A DNA stretch of 64,000 nt from Combretum micranthum (GCA_024138025.1 JAMXBD010000579.1:434001-498000), one strand, 5' to 3'. Shown: positions 24,000 through 36,923, numbered from the stretch's first letter. The notes: generated from the letters alone by a model not told the origin. Numbers and translations are program-made.

Positions 24000-24528
24000 C
24001 TTTTTAGCCATACTGCTTCACATGCTGCTCTGTGGTTGCTATATATTCTGCTTCAGATGATAATGATACTGTCTTTTGCTTTTTTGATGACCAAGATATA
24101 TTTTTTGATCCCATAGTAAATACATATCTTGATGTGCTCTTTCAATCATCAATTAATCCTGCCCAGTCACTATCTGTATATCTAACAAACTTGAATTCTT
24201 TTTCTTTCACATAATGAATACCATAATTTTTTGTGCCTAGCAAATATTGCAATATCCTTTTGGTTGCTACATAATGTAGCTTGCTTGGATTTTGCATAAA
24301 TCTGGAAATCAAACTAACCGGGTAAACAATATCTAGTCTTGTGTTTGTTAGGTAAATCAATGACCCAACCAAACTTTTATACATCTTCACATCAACCTTC
24401 GGTGATCCATCTTCTGATTGTAATTTCTCATTTGTTGCAATCGGAGTAGCAATTAGCTTGCAATTGCTCATTTGATATTTTTTCAACAAATCATCCAAAT
24501 TTTTTCTTGAGAAATAAATATTTCTCAA
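24000..24528 (-). pseudogene. Copia RNase H domain, broken
   Basis: Removes RNA from the RNA-DNA hybrid in reverse transcription. Visible motifs: CKLIATPIATNEKL, YKSLVGSLIYLTNTRLDIVY, RILQYLLGTKNYGIHY and YTDSDWAGLIDD. A TGA follows, then KSTSRYVFTMGSKNISWSSK and VSLSSAEAEYIATT with the catalytic Glu region. One in-frame stop separates the two parts, and the start is continuous with the RT region. Confidence 0.85.
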
Positions 24529-25160
24529 TTAGACTGACGAACTTGAATGCCAAAAAAATATTTCATAAGACCCAAGTCTATCATCTCATACTCTTTCATC
24601 ATTGCCACTTTAAACTCATTCAACAAGGATTGACTTGTAGCTGTATAGATCAAATCATTCACATACAAACATACAATAAGGAAATCATTTGTACCTTCCT
24701 TTTTGATGTAAAGTGAAGGTTTACTTTGACTCCTTTGAAATCCATTCTTCTAGAAATAGCTATCAAATTTGCTATTCCATGCCCGTAGTGCCTGCGTCAA
24801 TCCATACAATGCCTTATGTAGGTGATATAACTTATCTTCTTTGCCTTTGATAATATATCCTTCAGGCTGTTCTACAAATACCTCCTCTTGCAATTCTCCA
24901 TTTAAGAATGCCGATTCGACATCTAATTGATATATTGGTAATTCCAATTGAGGTGCTAATGCAAGAATAATTCTTGTTGTCTATCTGTGCAATTGGTGCA
25001 AAGTTTCGTTGAAATATATCCCTGGTTGTTGAGAATATCCCTTGGCAACAAGACGAGCTTTATGCTTTTGGATTGAACCATCTTCTCTAAATTTGGTCTT
25101 GTAGACCCATTTTAATCCAATCACCTCCTTATTTTCTAAAAGGTCAACAAGCTCCTAAAT
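24529..25160 (-). pseudogene. Copia reverse transcriptase, broken
   Basis: Segments read [75 protein letters not shown] and LIVCLYVNDLIYTA. The last corresponds to the YVDD active site with N in place of the first D, a loss of a catalytic residue. Stops and shifts at about 24530, 24748 and 24980 interrupt it. Confidence 0.85.
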
Positions 25161-25782
25161 ATGATTTTTCTCAATAGTTGCCATCTCATCATCCATGGCT
25201 TTAATCCAAATTTCTTCTTTTGCAGCTTCTTCATTTTTTTGTGGTTCACAAAGAAAGAATGCAAATTCACATGATTCATAGATATCACGTAAGGAACGCA
25301 CCTTCCTTATGGGACTTTCTGATTCTAGATAAAATTCTTGTGTGCCTTGTGGTGCTGATGTACCAGGAGTATTAGGAGTGCTTGGTCTTGAACTTGGTTG
25401 AGGATCTAGCTGCATAACATTAGATCTTGCAGGCATAATTCTTTCCATAATAGGAGATTTTTCTTTCAAATCCCATGCTCCATCTTCATCAAATATGACA
25501 TCTTTTGAAGGAGAACTCATTTTTCTTTGGATTGAAAAGACGATAACCTTTAGATTCATCAATATAACCATTGAAAAATATACTTTTCTCCTTTTTTTTT
25601 ATCATTTTCTCTCTTTTATGATGGTATGAGAGAATATGCCAGACATCCAAAAATCTTTAAATGATTAATTAGAGATTTCCTTTTATGCCAAGCCTAATAA
25701 CTATTTGGAAGACCCTTTTGTGTCAGCATGCTTCTAGCTATCTCTCTATGGTTTGATTCTTCCTTTCAGCAATTCCATTTTA
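25161..25782 (-). pseudogene. Copia integrase C-terminal / RT linker region
   Basis: Reads RKMSSPSKDVIFDEDGAWDL, a Pro/Ser-rich linker, then EEAAKEEIWIKAMDDEMATI, typical of the Copia segment where the 'W..AM..E...I' motif leads into RT. About 25572-25780 is damaged. Confidence 0.7.
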
Positions 25783-26434
25783 TTATGGAGTGTGTCGCAC
25801 TGTCAGTTGCCTCTTAATTCCAACATCTTTGCAATAATATTGGAATTCATTGGATGTATAATCACCTTCATGATCAATTCTTAGAATTTTCAACTTATAT
25901 CCACTTTGCCTTTCCACCATAGGTTTAAATTTAAGGAAAGTGGAAAATGCTTCTGACTTTTGCTTCAAGAAATATATCCGCATCATCCTTGTATAATCAT
26001 CAACAAACAAAATAAAATACCTATTGCCATTCAAAGATGGTGTTCTATTTGGTCCTAAAATATCATAATGAACTAACTCCAATGGAGCTTTAGCTTTGTA
26101 TGAGGTCTTCGGAAATGGCAATCGGTGCATTTTACCATATATGCAACCTCCACATACTTTCTCAAGAGATGAAATATTTGGCAATCGAATCACCATAATT
26201 TTTCTTCTTCAACAAATGAAGTCCTTTAAAATTCAGATTACCATATCTCAAATGCCATAGGTGTGATTCATCATTTTTCAAACTTTGCAAAGTATATTCT
26301 TCATTAAGAGGTATAGATAATGGAAAAACTTTATTCATGCTCATCATTACTCTTGCAACGATGCAATTCTTCCTCTTATCAGTAATAATGCATTCACCAT
26401 TATCAAAATTCACTATATAACGGCCTCTTTTCAA
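25783..26434 (-). pseudogene. Copia GAG-pre-integrase and integrase core
   Basis: The pre-integrase part (26162-26434) reads ESHLWHLRYGNLNFKGLHLL with the zinc-binding His residues. The next frame has CGGCIYGKMHRLPFPK (zinc Cys) and then LELVHYDILGPNRTPSLNGN (first Asp), FILFVDDYTRM and LRIDHEGDYTSNEFQYYCKD (second Asp). A frameshift near 26180 separates the pieces, and a stop after VRHTP cuts the catalytic Glu region. Confidence 0.85.
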
Positions 26435-26841
26435 TAATTGGCCAACATTATAAATCAGTTTAGAATTACCTCCCTTAGTGTTAGTAGTAATAGCTCATTT
26501 TCCAGTGATTTCATGGCTCTTGCCATCTCTAAGTTTTACTTTTGATTTGAAATTATCATTAAACTAAACAAATAACTCCTTATTCCCAGTCATGTGATTA
26601 TTGCATCCACTATCAATATACCAAATATTCTAAAATGATTGCTCAACATTCATACGAGAATAAAATACTTGTTAATCTTGATTTTTCTTATAGAAATTTG
26701 CATTTCTATCTTCTTCTCGATCTTCAAAATAACAATCCCTTTCTAAATGATTGGGATTTCTAAATCTCTTGCATCTAAAACGGCAATCCTTGGAATCATG
26801 GTCAAATTTCTTGCATATTCAACATTGAGATGTATTGCTCT
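26435..26841 (-). pseudogene. Copia gag zinc knuckle and protease, broken
   Basis: On the minus strand a damaged knuckle (CKKFDHDSKDC) precedes WYIDSGCNNHMTGNKELF, the protease D-S-G active site with the usual Copia H-M. FKSKVKLRDGKSHEITGK follows. Several stops interrupt it. Confidence 0.8.
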
Positions 26842-27599
26842 TCATATTGGATTCTCTTCCTCTACCACGACCTTGGAAACTTTGGTATCTATCGTGTCCA
26901 CGAGTAGAGTTGAGGAGCTTCCATAATTATTTTCATATTTGTCTTGCGAACTTCTTTGTTGTATGTTGATATTAACCTTCGCATGGAAGGCCTGCCTAAG
27001 ATTTTGAGTAGAAAATCTACTCAAATGCTTTTCACGGGCTTCTAATGATCCCATAAATTCATCCAAAGATAATTTTGATAAATCTTTAGATTCTTCAATG
27101 ACGACAACTATATGCTCAAATTTTGCTGGCAAACTTCTCAAGACTTTTTCAACAATTCTCTTATCAGGAATTGTATCATCATAACCTCTAATCTGGTTAA
27201 TGATGGTAGTAACTCTTGAGAAGAACTCTTGCACCTCCTCATTATCTTTCATAAATAAATTATCAAACTATCTCCATAGATTTTGAAGTTTGATTGATAT
27301 AACTTTATCATGTCCTCCATATTGCTTCCTTAATATCTCCCAAGTATCATGTGATGTGCTTGCACCCATAATTTGTGGTAAAATTGATTGACTAACCCCT
27401 TGTTTTATGAAATACAATGCTATAGCATCTTTCATAACATTTTCTTTATGCTTTTTTGTTTGAGGTACCATCCAGGTTGCTTTTACCTCTAGACTAGCAA
27501 TAGCGGTTTCATAATCTTCCTCAACAGCATCCCACAAATCTTGTGAGCTAAATAATGTCTTCATCATGGTACTCCATATATCATATTTTTAACCACTTC
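26842..27599 (-). pseudogene. Copia gag, main part
   Basis: The nucleocapsid precursor. KYDIWSTMMKTLFSSQDLWD begins the visible part, with a TAA just before K. EILRKQYGGHDKVISIKLQN and NEEVQEFFSRVTTIINQIRG follow, then LRSLPAKFEHIVVVIEE and LDEFMGSLEAREK, all diagnostic of the Copia gag polypeptide. It is split at about 27260. The first about 20 codons lie beyond the nested solo LTR at 33279-33340. Confidence 0.85.
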
Positions 27600-28394
27600 T
27601 GTCACGACTCTAATATGGGGGCCTAACAGGATTTATCTAAAGCCATCATATCACGTGTGCACCTGTAACATGAGAGCAGTCTTGTATGTCAGAGTATACT
27701 AGACTCTATTTATTTATAAATGTTTATCATACAAATGATATAATATATTACAGTATTTCAACTATGGAATTCGGTTTTCCAATTTCCAACAAGATCGTAG
27801 AGAATCGGTATCCCCCACCAAATAGTGAAATTGAGTTTCAAACTACAACTTACAAATTTCAACAATATAAAATTTGCATTCTAAGTTTACCTTATCCTAT
27901 ATCTCTATCCTCAATAGAGTTTGTTGGAGAAGCTCTCTTCACACATTCCTAGCCCAATCCCAGTTAGTAATAATCCTGCACAAAAACTGTAAGGGGGTGA
28001 GTGAACCATGGGCTCAGTGAGTTCATTCCTCACTACTACCGGTCACGCAAGTTATCAAACATTAATTATACACTCATACAAATCTATCTACACACAGTAT
28101 GAATGCATACGTGATGAATGCAAGCAACACATCTATGGGGCTCCGGAACCATAGACGATGTAGATTTACCTGTCTACATTTCAGTTGTTTCCCATACTTA
28201 CCCGCATGAGACACCTCGCCTTAACCGCACGAGGCTGTTCGGTGGTAGCGTCCATCCAGACTCACCCAATGCTTAACCGCCATTGGTAACAACAAATATT
28301 CCCTAACGTGTTCACGTGATTTACACTGATTAATATTTAAATATATATAATGCCAACTTAATGGTGATTCTTACAATCCATCACCAATCTATGG

Positions 28395-28550
28395 TGAATC
28401 AAGCAAGTAGACCCCGACTCAGGTAACATCTGCTGCCAATACGAACCATCACCGATTAAAGGTGAATCCGACGGATAGACCCCAACTCAGGTAACATCTA
28501 TCGCCACGTGACCATTAGACCCCGACTCAGGCAACATCCACTGTCACAAT
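28395..28550. repeat. short tandem motif inside the solo LTR
   Basis: Three copies of AGACCCC(A/G)ACTCAGG(T/C)AACATC followed by '.C.GCCAC'-like sequence, with related 'ACCATCACCGATTAAAGGTGAATC' units between them. Confidence 0.6.
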
Positions 28551-31500
28551 AATACTTAGAAATGTCCCATGTTTATCTCATAAACTCTTTTAGTATAAAT
28601 TCTTCCTTTTCAAAGGATATAAAAACAACCTGGAATATTCCAAGTCAGATTTCTTTAAAAACATTTCAAAATACTTTTGATTTCAAATTCGGGACATTTC
28701 CTACAAGGGGATCAAGCATACGCGACGAGTATATCCAATTAGTTTAGTCGAATCATTATCTTTATCCATTTATTCAGGTGATCATGCAGATGATAACACT
28801 CACATCAATTAGTCATTCCATACAAGCAATACAATCAACATAACAGCAAACAGTAGCAATCACAAGCAAATAGTAGATCATCAGAATTCCCTCACCTATG
28901 GTCCTCGCTAATTTGTTGTATAAGCTACTAGAAGTTCGGGAATTGATCTATTTTCCTATGAAAGGAAATAACAGAGATTTATTATTGGATTATTTCTGTA
29001 AGAGAAGTCTTCCTATAATTAAAGGCGCTGATTCTAATCGTCAAATATTAGACTAAACTCGTTACTTTAATTATTGCATCGTTAAATAATTTAATTAAAT
29101 CATTTTAGATACCTAAATATTTCTTATCGGTGTTTGATATAGTTTTTATTAATTGCTATCTATATTTTTATTCAAGGGGTTTGTCTTTTCTTAAGTTCTA
29201 CTGCTTTTAATAGAAGATTTTTATTTATTAATTTTTTGCCCGTCAACCTTATCTGTCTCTCAAATTGGTATTTTTATTGATTTAAGGGTATTTTCTAGTA
29301 TCTATACCTTTCAAAAATTATAAAAATTGTATTTAGATATATCAAATTTCTATTATACTTCAGTTTTATCCTTATTGCAAACAGGCTAAGTTTAATACTA
29401 CAATATTATTAGTAATATTAGTATTGAAAGATCAATATCAGTATTAGTATTAAAAACAAGTATAATAATAACAACAATTTTCTGACAGTTAATAAATAAT
29501 ACCATTAGTAACAAAAATAGAATTAATGATCGTATACATATTGTGACCTTAACGTAAAATAACAGTAGTGATTAGTCTAATGAAAATATCAATAATACGG
29601 TATACTATAAATAGTAGTAATAATAAGGGTAATAATCATAATTATACTAATAGAAATAACAGTAATATTTATATTGGTTTAAGAATGAAAACTGAGTGAA
29701 TTTCTATTTGCGATTTCTTATTCGTTTTAAATATGATTTCGCAATATAAATAGTCGATTTGATAGTACTCGAAGAGTATTTTATAGTAGTGTAATTATTT
29801 TCAAGAAAAGAAACTTGTACAATTTTTAAATTTATGAAACACATGCATAGATTTCGAGTGAATCCTAACAATTGTAGTTAAAACTTGTTTTGATCATATC
29901 TAACTCATTTCTAATTCGTTTTTGACGAATAAATAATTGTTTTCATAGTATTTTCCGAGTACAATCCATTGATAAGGTCGTTTTTGGTTTACAACAATTA
30001 TATCAATACAGTTTATTCCTTCTTCCTAGGATACACATAAGTCGTCTAAATTGCAACTTAGCTTTGTTTGTAGTTTAAGTGTGGTTTTGGTTCTTCTTTT
30101 CTAAGACTTGAATTTCTACACTTAAAAATTTTCAAGTTGATGTATTTGTATACTAAATAGTCTAAATGGCATCAATATACTATCATATCAATTTTGATAA
30201 ATTTATAAGTCAATTCCTAAAGATCAAACATAATGAATATTTGAACTTGATATAGTCCTTACCTTGATTGGACAATAGATGGGGTTTAGCTCCTCCTTCT
30301 TGATGAAAATAATTATCTAAGGAGGGTAGTAAGAAGATGAGTCACTAAGAAAAATTAATCTAACTAAACTAGCTTATATATGTACATATTTTTACCTTGT
30401 TGAGCTTAGATTCAACTTGAATTGATGATATACCAAAGGCTATTTATCTCGGTTTTGGATGTTATTTGGAATAGCTAAAGTGGGATTTCGATGGTGGTTG
30501 ATGAGTATTAATGTTTGGGTAGTGCTATAGGATATAAATAAGAGATACACTTTGTTTTTGGAGTGTTGAAACAAGTTTGAACTAGTAAGCAAGAAGGGGA
30601 ATATATGAAATTCGTGGTGACTTTTTGGGGCAAATTTTTAGGTTGTGTTTGGGGAGATTTTGAGTTGGTTTTGTAGCCAACTTAAACTTATATATATATA
30701 CTAATGTTAGGCTAAGATTTAAACAAGAGAGGGTGTTTTGGACTTAGAAATAACTCAATTTTACAGCTGCAATTTTGGATACGAATTTGGCAATTTTAGA
30801 TGACGAATTTGACTTGTATTTTGATAGGTTTTTGTAGTTGTTTAAAGGATATTTATGGGGTTTGTTTGCTAGTTATTTAATGTCATTTATATGTGTAAGT
30901 TAGGGGCTCAAGCTGTACAAAAATCGGATCAAAATGGGGCCAAAATCCAAGGTTGAAAGTTGAAGTTTTTGCTGCAATTTCCTTGGTTGAATCCTCCTGC
31001 TGCAGCTGCTGGCTTGGGATTTTCTAGACGGATTTGGAGTTGTTTTGGTTGTCTTCTTGAATTCAAATTCTTGGCATTAAATATTCATCACATGTGGAGT
31101 ATTTATATTGGACTATGTATCATTTTCAAATGGAATTTGGGAGCTCAATTTCTGGTCCAATAAGATGTGGAAGTTCAAAATTTTCAATGCAGCCGAAATT
31201 TGCGTTGCTGCACAATGCTCTATTTCCCAACCATAAATTCTTTAGCATGGACTTCAGCGTGTCCTCTGTTTTCGTGTGCGTGGGAGTTCTTGCTGCACTG
31301 TCTATTGCATCAGCCGACTTCTTCTCTTTTGTTCGGTAGTGAAGCCTTTGCTTGCACGTGGAAAAGAATTTCTGTCCGAGTCCTTTGTTTGTTGTGTGCG
31401 AGAATTTTATGGTGTACCTGATTTTCTAAGGCTCTGTTTCCATCCAAGCATTGACGTGTGTGCATGGAGGTGTGTGCGTGAAGTGTTGCTGGCCGTGCGT

Positions 31501-31887
31501 GATATCCAACATCATCGTTCGTGTGCTACTTGCTCGATCCTCTTGCCTGCCGCTAAAGTTGATGCTGCGCGTGGAATACTTCTACTCGTCTACTGCTGCT
31601 GCTGCTGCTACTCGGTGCTTGTGCTGTTTCCTGGTGCGTGAAGTTGAGCTGTAAAGCATTGGAGAATTTTTGTTCGGTCATCAGCTGCTTGCGCGTAAAA
31701 TGGACTGCTGCTCTTGTCTGTAGATTTAAACTACAACGCGTGGGTCTTCTGTTGCTGCCGTGATTTCTTATGTTGCGCGTGGAGTCGGTTGAGAAATCAG
31801 ATTTGCCACACTGTCCCTTTCCCCAGCTATTTCACATTCCAACATGAAAACTCTGTTTATGACTTCAAATTCTGCTCCGTTTGATTT

Positions 31888-31890
31888 TTC

Positions 31891-31951
<61 letters not shown>

Positions 31952-31958
31952 TATTATT
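31888..31958. repeat. (TTA)n microsatellite
   Basis: A run of about 22 TTA units inside the solo LTR, interrupted once near its end. Confidence 0.9.
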
Positions 31959-33278
31959 ACCTAATTAATTGTTAACTAAAATAATTTAACCAACACAAAT
32001 TTATAAACTTATACTTATATCGGTTAGATAAGGGTTTTGTCGGAGTAGAATCATTTAAGTTCCAAAATGAATTCTAGATTGTTTGTATAAACAAATATTT
32101 AGTTTATACGCTTAATTATTTTTAGTATTTTAGCTAATGTGATTAAATTTTTCAAGTTCAATAAATTTGATTAAGAATCAAGTCTTAATGAATTCAAAAT
32201 TTCCTAACAAGTTTGACAGCAGGTTTGAAATTTTAATTTTTGATCTAGCTTAATATTTATTATTCGGTATTAGTATCTATCATGTAATTATAATCCTAAT
32301 AATCTATCTTTGGTTATTTTTTTGTACTAATAAGTTTTGTTATTAGACCATATCTTATCGGTTTTGAAATTTAGAGCTACTTCGATTTATATCTTGAATT
32401 ATCAGTTCAAGATATGAAATCTCGTTTTTGGTATATATTAAGGTCAAGGAAATTTGTATTTGGGTCTTTCAAGCTATGAATGAGTTTATTACAATTCATA
32501 GATCTATTTTAAGATTTTTGTTGAATCATATGTTTGATATTAGTTTCACATTTGCTAATTTGTTCATTTTCTAGTTGTGAAAATTATTAAAGGTTATGTT
32601 GACAATTCGGGATTTTAATTTCTAAAAGGTTTTATTAGAATATTAGTGTAATTTAAATATTCATTTAAGATCTATATTCTTAGATATTGTTCTATTTGTG
32701 ATCATAATTGTATTTTTTTGTAATTCTAGTGATTTGTCTTCAGTTTATATTTTTACATCTTGCAAGTTCTGAAAATTAATCGTCTTTTTATTGTGATTTA
32801 AAATTACGGTTAACTATGATTTGTTTATTGGACTATTGATCATTTTATCAAACGTTATGTTTTACTGTATAGAACTATTCCTACTAATTTGTTAATAACA
32901 ACATATTTTATCTATGCTACTTAATGGTGTTAAAATAGTTTAAACACCATTACTTCATTATTTAACTAGCGTAGCATTTATTTTCTAAGTATAAAACTTA
33001 AGGAAAAATGATTCAATAATTTATATTAATGATTGGTTTATCGTCGTTTTATACATTATTTGAGATCATAGAAGTTATAGTTTTGTATTTCGAAATATTT
33101 TATTGGTAACGGTTTTAATCTTTCTAATTATAATAAAATTCAGTTGTACTTTAACATTTTTGAAATCGAGAAAAATTTGGAGTGATTTTTACTACTTGGT
33201 CCAAATATTCTATCTAATTCTATATTACATTTTTTAGTATTTGTTATAATCAGGTTACGTAAAATTTAGGGGATTACA

Positions 33279-33340
33279 AATAAACAAGGGAATGCCTTGT
33301 TGGGAAAATTGAATGTGGCATTACAATTTATTGATGCCAT
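33279..33340 (-). pseudogene. Copia gag N-terminus, displaced fragment
   Basis: On the minus strand an ATG (33338-33340) opens MASINCNATFNFPNKAFPCL and runs straight into the nested LTR. The downstream gag restarts on the other side near KYDIWSTMM. Together they have the layout of a Copia gag start, where a short leader precedes 'F.G..Y..W'. Confidence 0.7.
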
Positions 33341-33400
33341 GGCAATTGTTTGATGTATAGTGTTTAACTGTTTGCATATGTGAATAGAAAAAGGGGTGTG

Positions 33401-33412
33401 GCTTTGATACCA
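33401..33412 (-). other. Copia primer-binding site
   Basis: Minus strand TGGTATCAAAGC, complementary to a plant initiator tRNA-Met 3' end with one difference, 6 bases after the end of the 5' LTR. Confidence 0.8.
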
Positions 33413-33418
33413 AAAATA

Positions 33419-33837
33419 TGTTGGGTGCAATTATAATTGATGATGTTGGAGGACAATTACATCGAGAGAAAGAATAGACAAATGCTAATTATATCATAAT
33501 ATTGAACATGGGATAGTACAAATGAACACATCATGTGCTTTTATAGTGTACAATGTTGGTAGAAATCCAAGACCGTGGAAGAAGCAAAAAAATAAAAAAA
33601 GGTAACTATTGAAAAGTCAAAGATGGTTTTGCTGTCATTGAACTATATTCATATGCCACATCTCCAGCTTATATTCTAGAATTATCTTCAACAATCTTCT
33701 AACAAAACACAGGCGCCATTTATGCTTCACATTGAATTTAGTTTTTCACCGCCATCGACTGCTTTATAATGAAGCAAATTTCCAGCCGCGCTCTACACTG
33801 CAAAACATATATAAAAGTGCAAATTAATTTTTCAACA
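33419..33837 (-). repeat. Copia 5' LTR
   Basis: Matches 23281-23725 with TG…CA ends. It lacks about 20 bases present near 23325 in the other LTR. Confidence 0.9.
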
Positions 33838-35496
33838 ACCGTATGAGGAATGCACGCACACCAGACAAGTGATGTCAGATTAAAATCTTCAATCATAAAA
33901 TCAACACACAAGATTCAATCATGTACATCACATAGATGAAAAAATCAACGCTTTACTTCATTAAAACAAAAAATTCAAAAAAAATGATGAAAAGTACATG
34001 ATAACAAAACAATTGGACATATGTAATCAGTATTTTAAACCTCTTCTACATATTAATTCCTAGGAACATGAGATGTGTGACTGAGAGTAATGAGACACGT
34101 GTGACCGTGGGGGGATATTGGCAAATGTAGCCGACTATGTGAGCAATATTACGAGTGTACCTGGATGACGATTGCCAATGAATGAATGGTCGTGACAATT
34201 TGTCCATGGTTTTTGTGAATTTAGTTACTGAGACTGAGAGAGAGAATGAGGTGAGAATTGAATTTGAGGCATTGACTATTTTTGGTAATGCTACAAATAA
34301 GTGTAGTCTTTCTTTAGGTGTTGGGCTGAGCATTTTTGTTATTGGAAGCTTCTATGGTTCCATTGACTGATCGTCTAGTCAACCATCTAACTATTAAAAT
34401 ATATATAATAACTAAAATATTAACTATTTGACGGTTTAATTACAGTTAGGTATTATGTGAGCCATTGGATAGTGATAGTACTGATCTCATCAAATTATTA
34501 TTGAGGAAACCATAAAATTTCCCTTCATAATTGCAGCTAGTCAGCAGTTTTTTCCCTTCTTTTATTTGTTATTGATAGTCAATGATCGAACCAAACTAAA
34601 GTAGAAAAAAAGACCAAATTTTCGGTTTGGTTTGATTCATTAGGTTTTGTTTGTGTTTTGGTCCTTTTTTTTTTTCTTTTCCCCAGCCTTGGACACACAA
34701 TCATATAGCTTTGGCGACGAAAACTTAATTAAATTATTATTAGAATTATCACTATATATTTGCTTGCTATTATAACTATATTTCCCTTTATATATGTATA
34801 AACATTTCACTAATGATTTTAATGTGATATTTTCTAAACATTTATAAGTATGAACAAATTCTTTTAAGAAATAATTAAGGATATCTACTATATTTCATAA
34901 GAGATTATTTATATATTATTGGATAATTAATTATTCATTAAAAAATAAGATCAATTTATAAATCTCAAGTCTTGTTTCAACAAAAATATAGATCTAAAAA
35001 TATACTTGAATAGAATAAGGACAATTATTCAATAATTTATGTTTATTTTCATAAAATTAATTGCAAAAAAAAAAATACTAAATCAAGTCATATAATTTGT
35101 ATCATTTAGTAATATTTTATACAATAAAATCAAAATATTTGCAATACGGATAATGTAATTATCTATATTATTTAAGCGGTTGATGGTTGAATTGGTGACT
35201 TTTTCAATTTCCTTGGAATACTCTAAAAAAATATTACATATACTTGTCAAACATATGATCTTATAATCAAATTCAATAATTTAAAGGATAAAATGGTAAC
35301 TTTCCGAAATCTTTTATTTTTTTTGGTCACTTGTTCCACGTTTATTACCTCTTTTGTCTCTCTTGCCCCATGTTATCTATTTATTTTATTTACTCTCTAT
35401 AAATAGGCTTTTAAAAATACTAAAAATCTTCCTTTTCAAAATTCAAATACCATATAGGAATGAAGTTGCCCTTATAAATGCATCTTGTGATGATAT
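33838..35496. other. intergenic, no gene seen
   Basis: AT-rich DNA between two LTR elements. A short open stretch at 34182-34370 has no recognisable domain. The segment 34086-34110 resembles the left flank of the Copia element (GTAATGAGACAC…GTGACC), which may be chance. Confidence 0.4.
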
Positions 35497-36327
35497 TGTA
35501 TGGTAAATGGGGTTGCTGCAATTGGTCGATCACGTGCGATAGGCATGGCGGTCTATCCAAGAGAAGTTCTAAATTGATGACACTTATAAGATGTCACCGA
35601 AAGAGGCATGGGAGGAGAAATAGGCAAACTCGGTTTCTTGAGTGCACGAGTGTGATAGAAAATCAAATCAAGTAGACTTGATTGTTCTTGACTCATTCTT
35701 GATAGAATAGATACTTTGATCTGTCTTGGAGATGTTTCAGTAGAGTATCTGCATTGCTCTCAATCTTAGCAATCTGCAGAATGCCCTCAAATGAGAGGAG
35801 AAGTATCTTATTTATAAATGTTGAAGGCTAGTAGTAGTCTATGATGAATTTGGATGGACGGTTGAGATAAAGCATTGCTTGCAACCATTGGATCTCTTTT
35901 ATAAATCCGATGGCCAGAATCCATCCCTTCTTTTATGTATATGGGCATGGGCTTTGGATATGGGCCTGAAATAAAATGAGGGTTTTTATAATAAAAATGG
36001 AGCCTATTTTCTTATTAAAATAGCCCATCTTTAATATAAAATCGAAATAGGTTCATTTTATTCCAATAAACCTTATTTTAGCCAAATAAGGCCCCAAATT
36101 AACCCATGAAGATATTTTTCGAGTCTACTTTTCATGCATGAGAAATTCGAATAAGGTGGAGAGTGGACTAAACCGGTCTGATGATCCCTATTCTGAGCCT
36201 ACTAAGCTAAATCTTTCTACGACATCCCCTTATTGGACTCGGTTTTCTAAGCCCTGTCACTAGCCTAAAAGATCGGCCAATGGCATTAAATTGGGCCAAA
36301 AGCCCAATTACCGAAATGACCCTCTAC
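35497..36327 (-). repeat. 3' LTR of the gag-only element
   Basis: Plus strand TGTATGGTAAAT … CCCTCTACA. It aligns with 56297-57105 through GATCACGTGCGATAGGC-like, GAGTATCTGCATTGCTCTCA and TTAAATTGGGCCAAAAGCC. On the minus strand TTGGCCAAGGGACAAAA (36328-36344) is the polypurine tract just before it. Confidence 0.75.
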
Positions 36328-36746
36328 ATTTTGTCCCTTGGCCAAAAGCTCCTTTAGCAAAGTCATAAAGGGGGTTTTGGGAATTTCATTAAGTAGATGT
36401 TCTCTTTAGAGTTATTGTAGAATACTAATAAGAAGTTGCACTTGACATGAAGTTGTGTACTGCATTGATATAGCCAATACTTCTTATATTTATCAATGAA
36501 CCAAACTGTTATATTCATGGATGAAGTAAAGTGAGTTGAAGTAGTCTTCTTCAAACTTGTTGTAGAATATCTGATGAAGCAATTTTGTTGTTGCATAAGC
36601 ACATAGGTTACTGAGTAGATAAATATGTCTTAGGATTTCTTTTATGGATTGAAGTAACATGAAATATCCTTATTTTTTTGAACTGCTGTTAGAAATTCAT
36701 TTCCTTGCATTTATTTCATATTACAACTTTATGATGATCATCTTGT

Positions 36747-36780
<34 letters not shown>

Positions 36781-36923
36781 GCTTAATATTTGAATGAAAG
36801 CATTAAGATAAGCTTAAAGCATAGCGGTAAAGGGGCAAGTGCTGTTGCGTAAGTGATACGAAGCTCTGAGGCGAAGTTGTGTGTAAGTAAACCATAGCTT
36901 TTGTAACTGACATTTTTTGTAAC
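36328..36923 (-). other. internal DNA of the gag-only element, left of the nested insertion
   Basis: Starts with the polypurine tract. Contains a TA microsatellite at 36749-36778 and one copy of the 'ACCATAGCTTTTGTAACTGA' repeat (36892-36923) that continues at 51325. No coding region. Confidence 0.5.
36749..36778. repeat. (TA)n microsatellite
   Basis: Uninterrupted TA run. Confidence 0.9.

Larger units (their letters stand above)
27600..33278 (-). mobile_element. very large solo LTR (5.7 kb) of a Tekay/Del-type Gypsy element
   Basis: On the minus strand it begins TGTAATCCCCTAAATTTTAC and ends TTAGAGTCGTGACA. Its minus-strand sequence aligns in order with the chromovirus LTRs at 36924 and 47185: AAAAACGAGATTTC, TTGAACTGATAATTCAAGAT, AAAACCGATAAGATA and a CAG-rich segment near 31500-31650 all recur, and a TCACTGAGCCC block near the end. 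No internal coding region or second LTR exists, hence solo LTR. It lies inside the Copia gag, between codons of the N-terminus. No target duplication is seen (ACTTC against AATAA). Confidence 0.7.
23281..33837 (-). mobile_element. Ty1/Copia LTR retrotransposon, split by a nested LTR
   Basis: Two direct LTRs (23281-23725 and 33419-33837) enclose a minus-strand primer site, gag, protease, integrase, reverse transcriptase, RNase H and polypurine tract in Copia order. Flanks ACCAT (23276-23280) and ACCGT (33838-33842) match at 4 of 5, as in an old 5-bp target duplication. The LTRs differ by many substitutions and a roughly 20-bp gap, and pol has several stops, so the element is old. Its apparent 10.6 kb length comes from a 5.7 kb nested solo LTR (27600-33278); without it the element is about 4.9 kb, normal for Copia. 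Confidence 0.9.

Noticed and set aside
31094..31654. Overlapping open frames in the CTG/TGC-rich segment of the solo LTR
   Set aside because: They arise from the GC-richer CAG/CTG composition of the LTR. The homologous zones in the chromovirus LTRs are open in other frames, and no domain is seen.
34046..34370. Open frames on both strands between the Copia and gag-only elements
   Set aside because: No domain or splice structure; the opposing frames overlap and neither looks protein-like.
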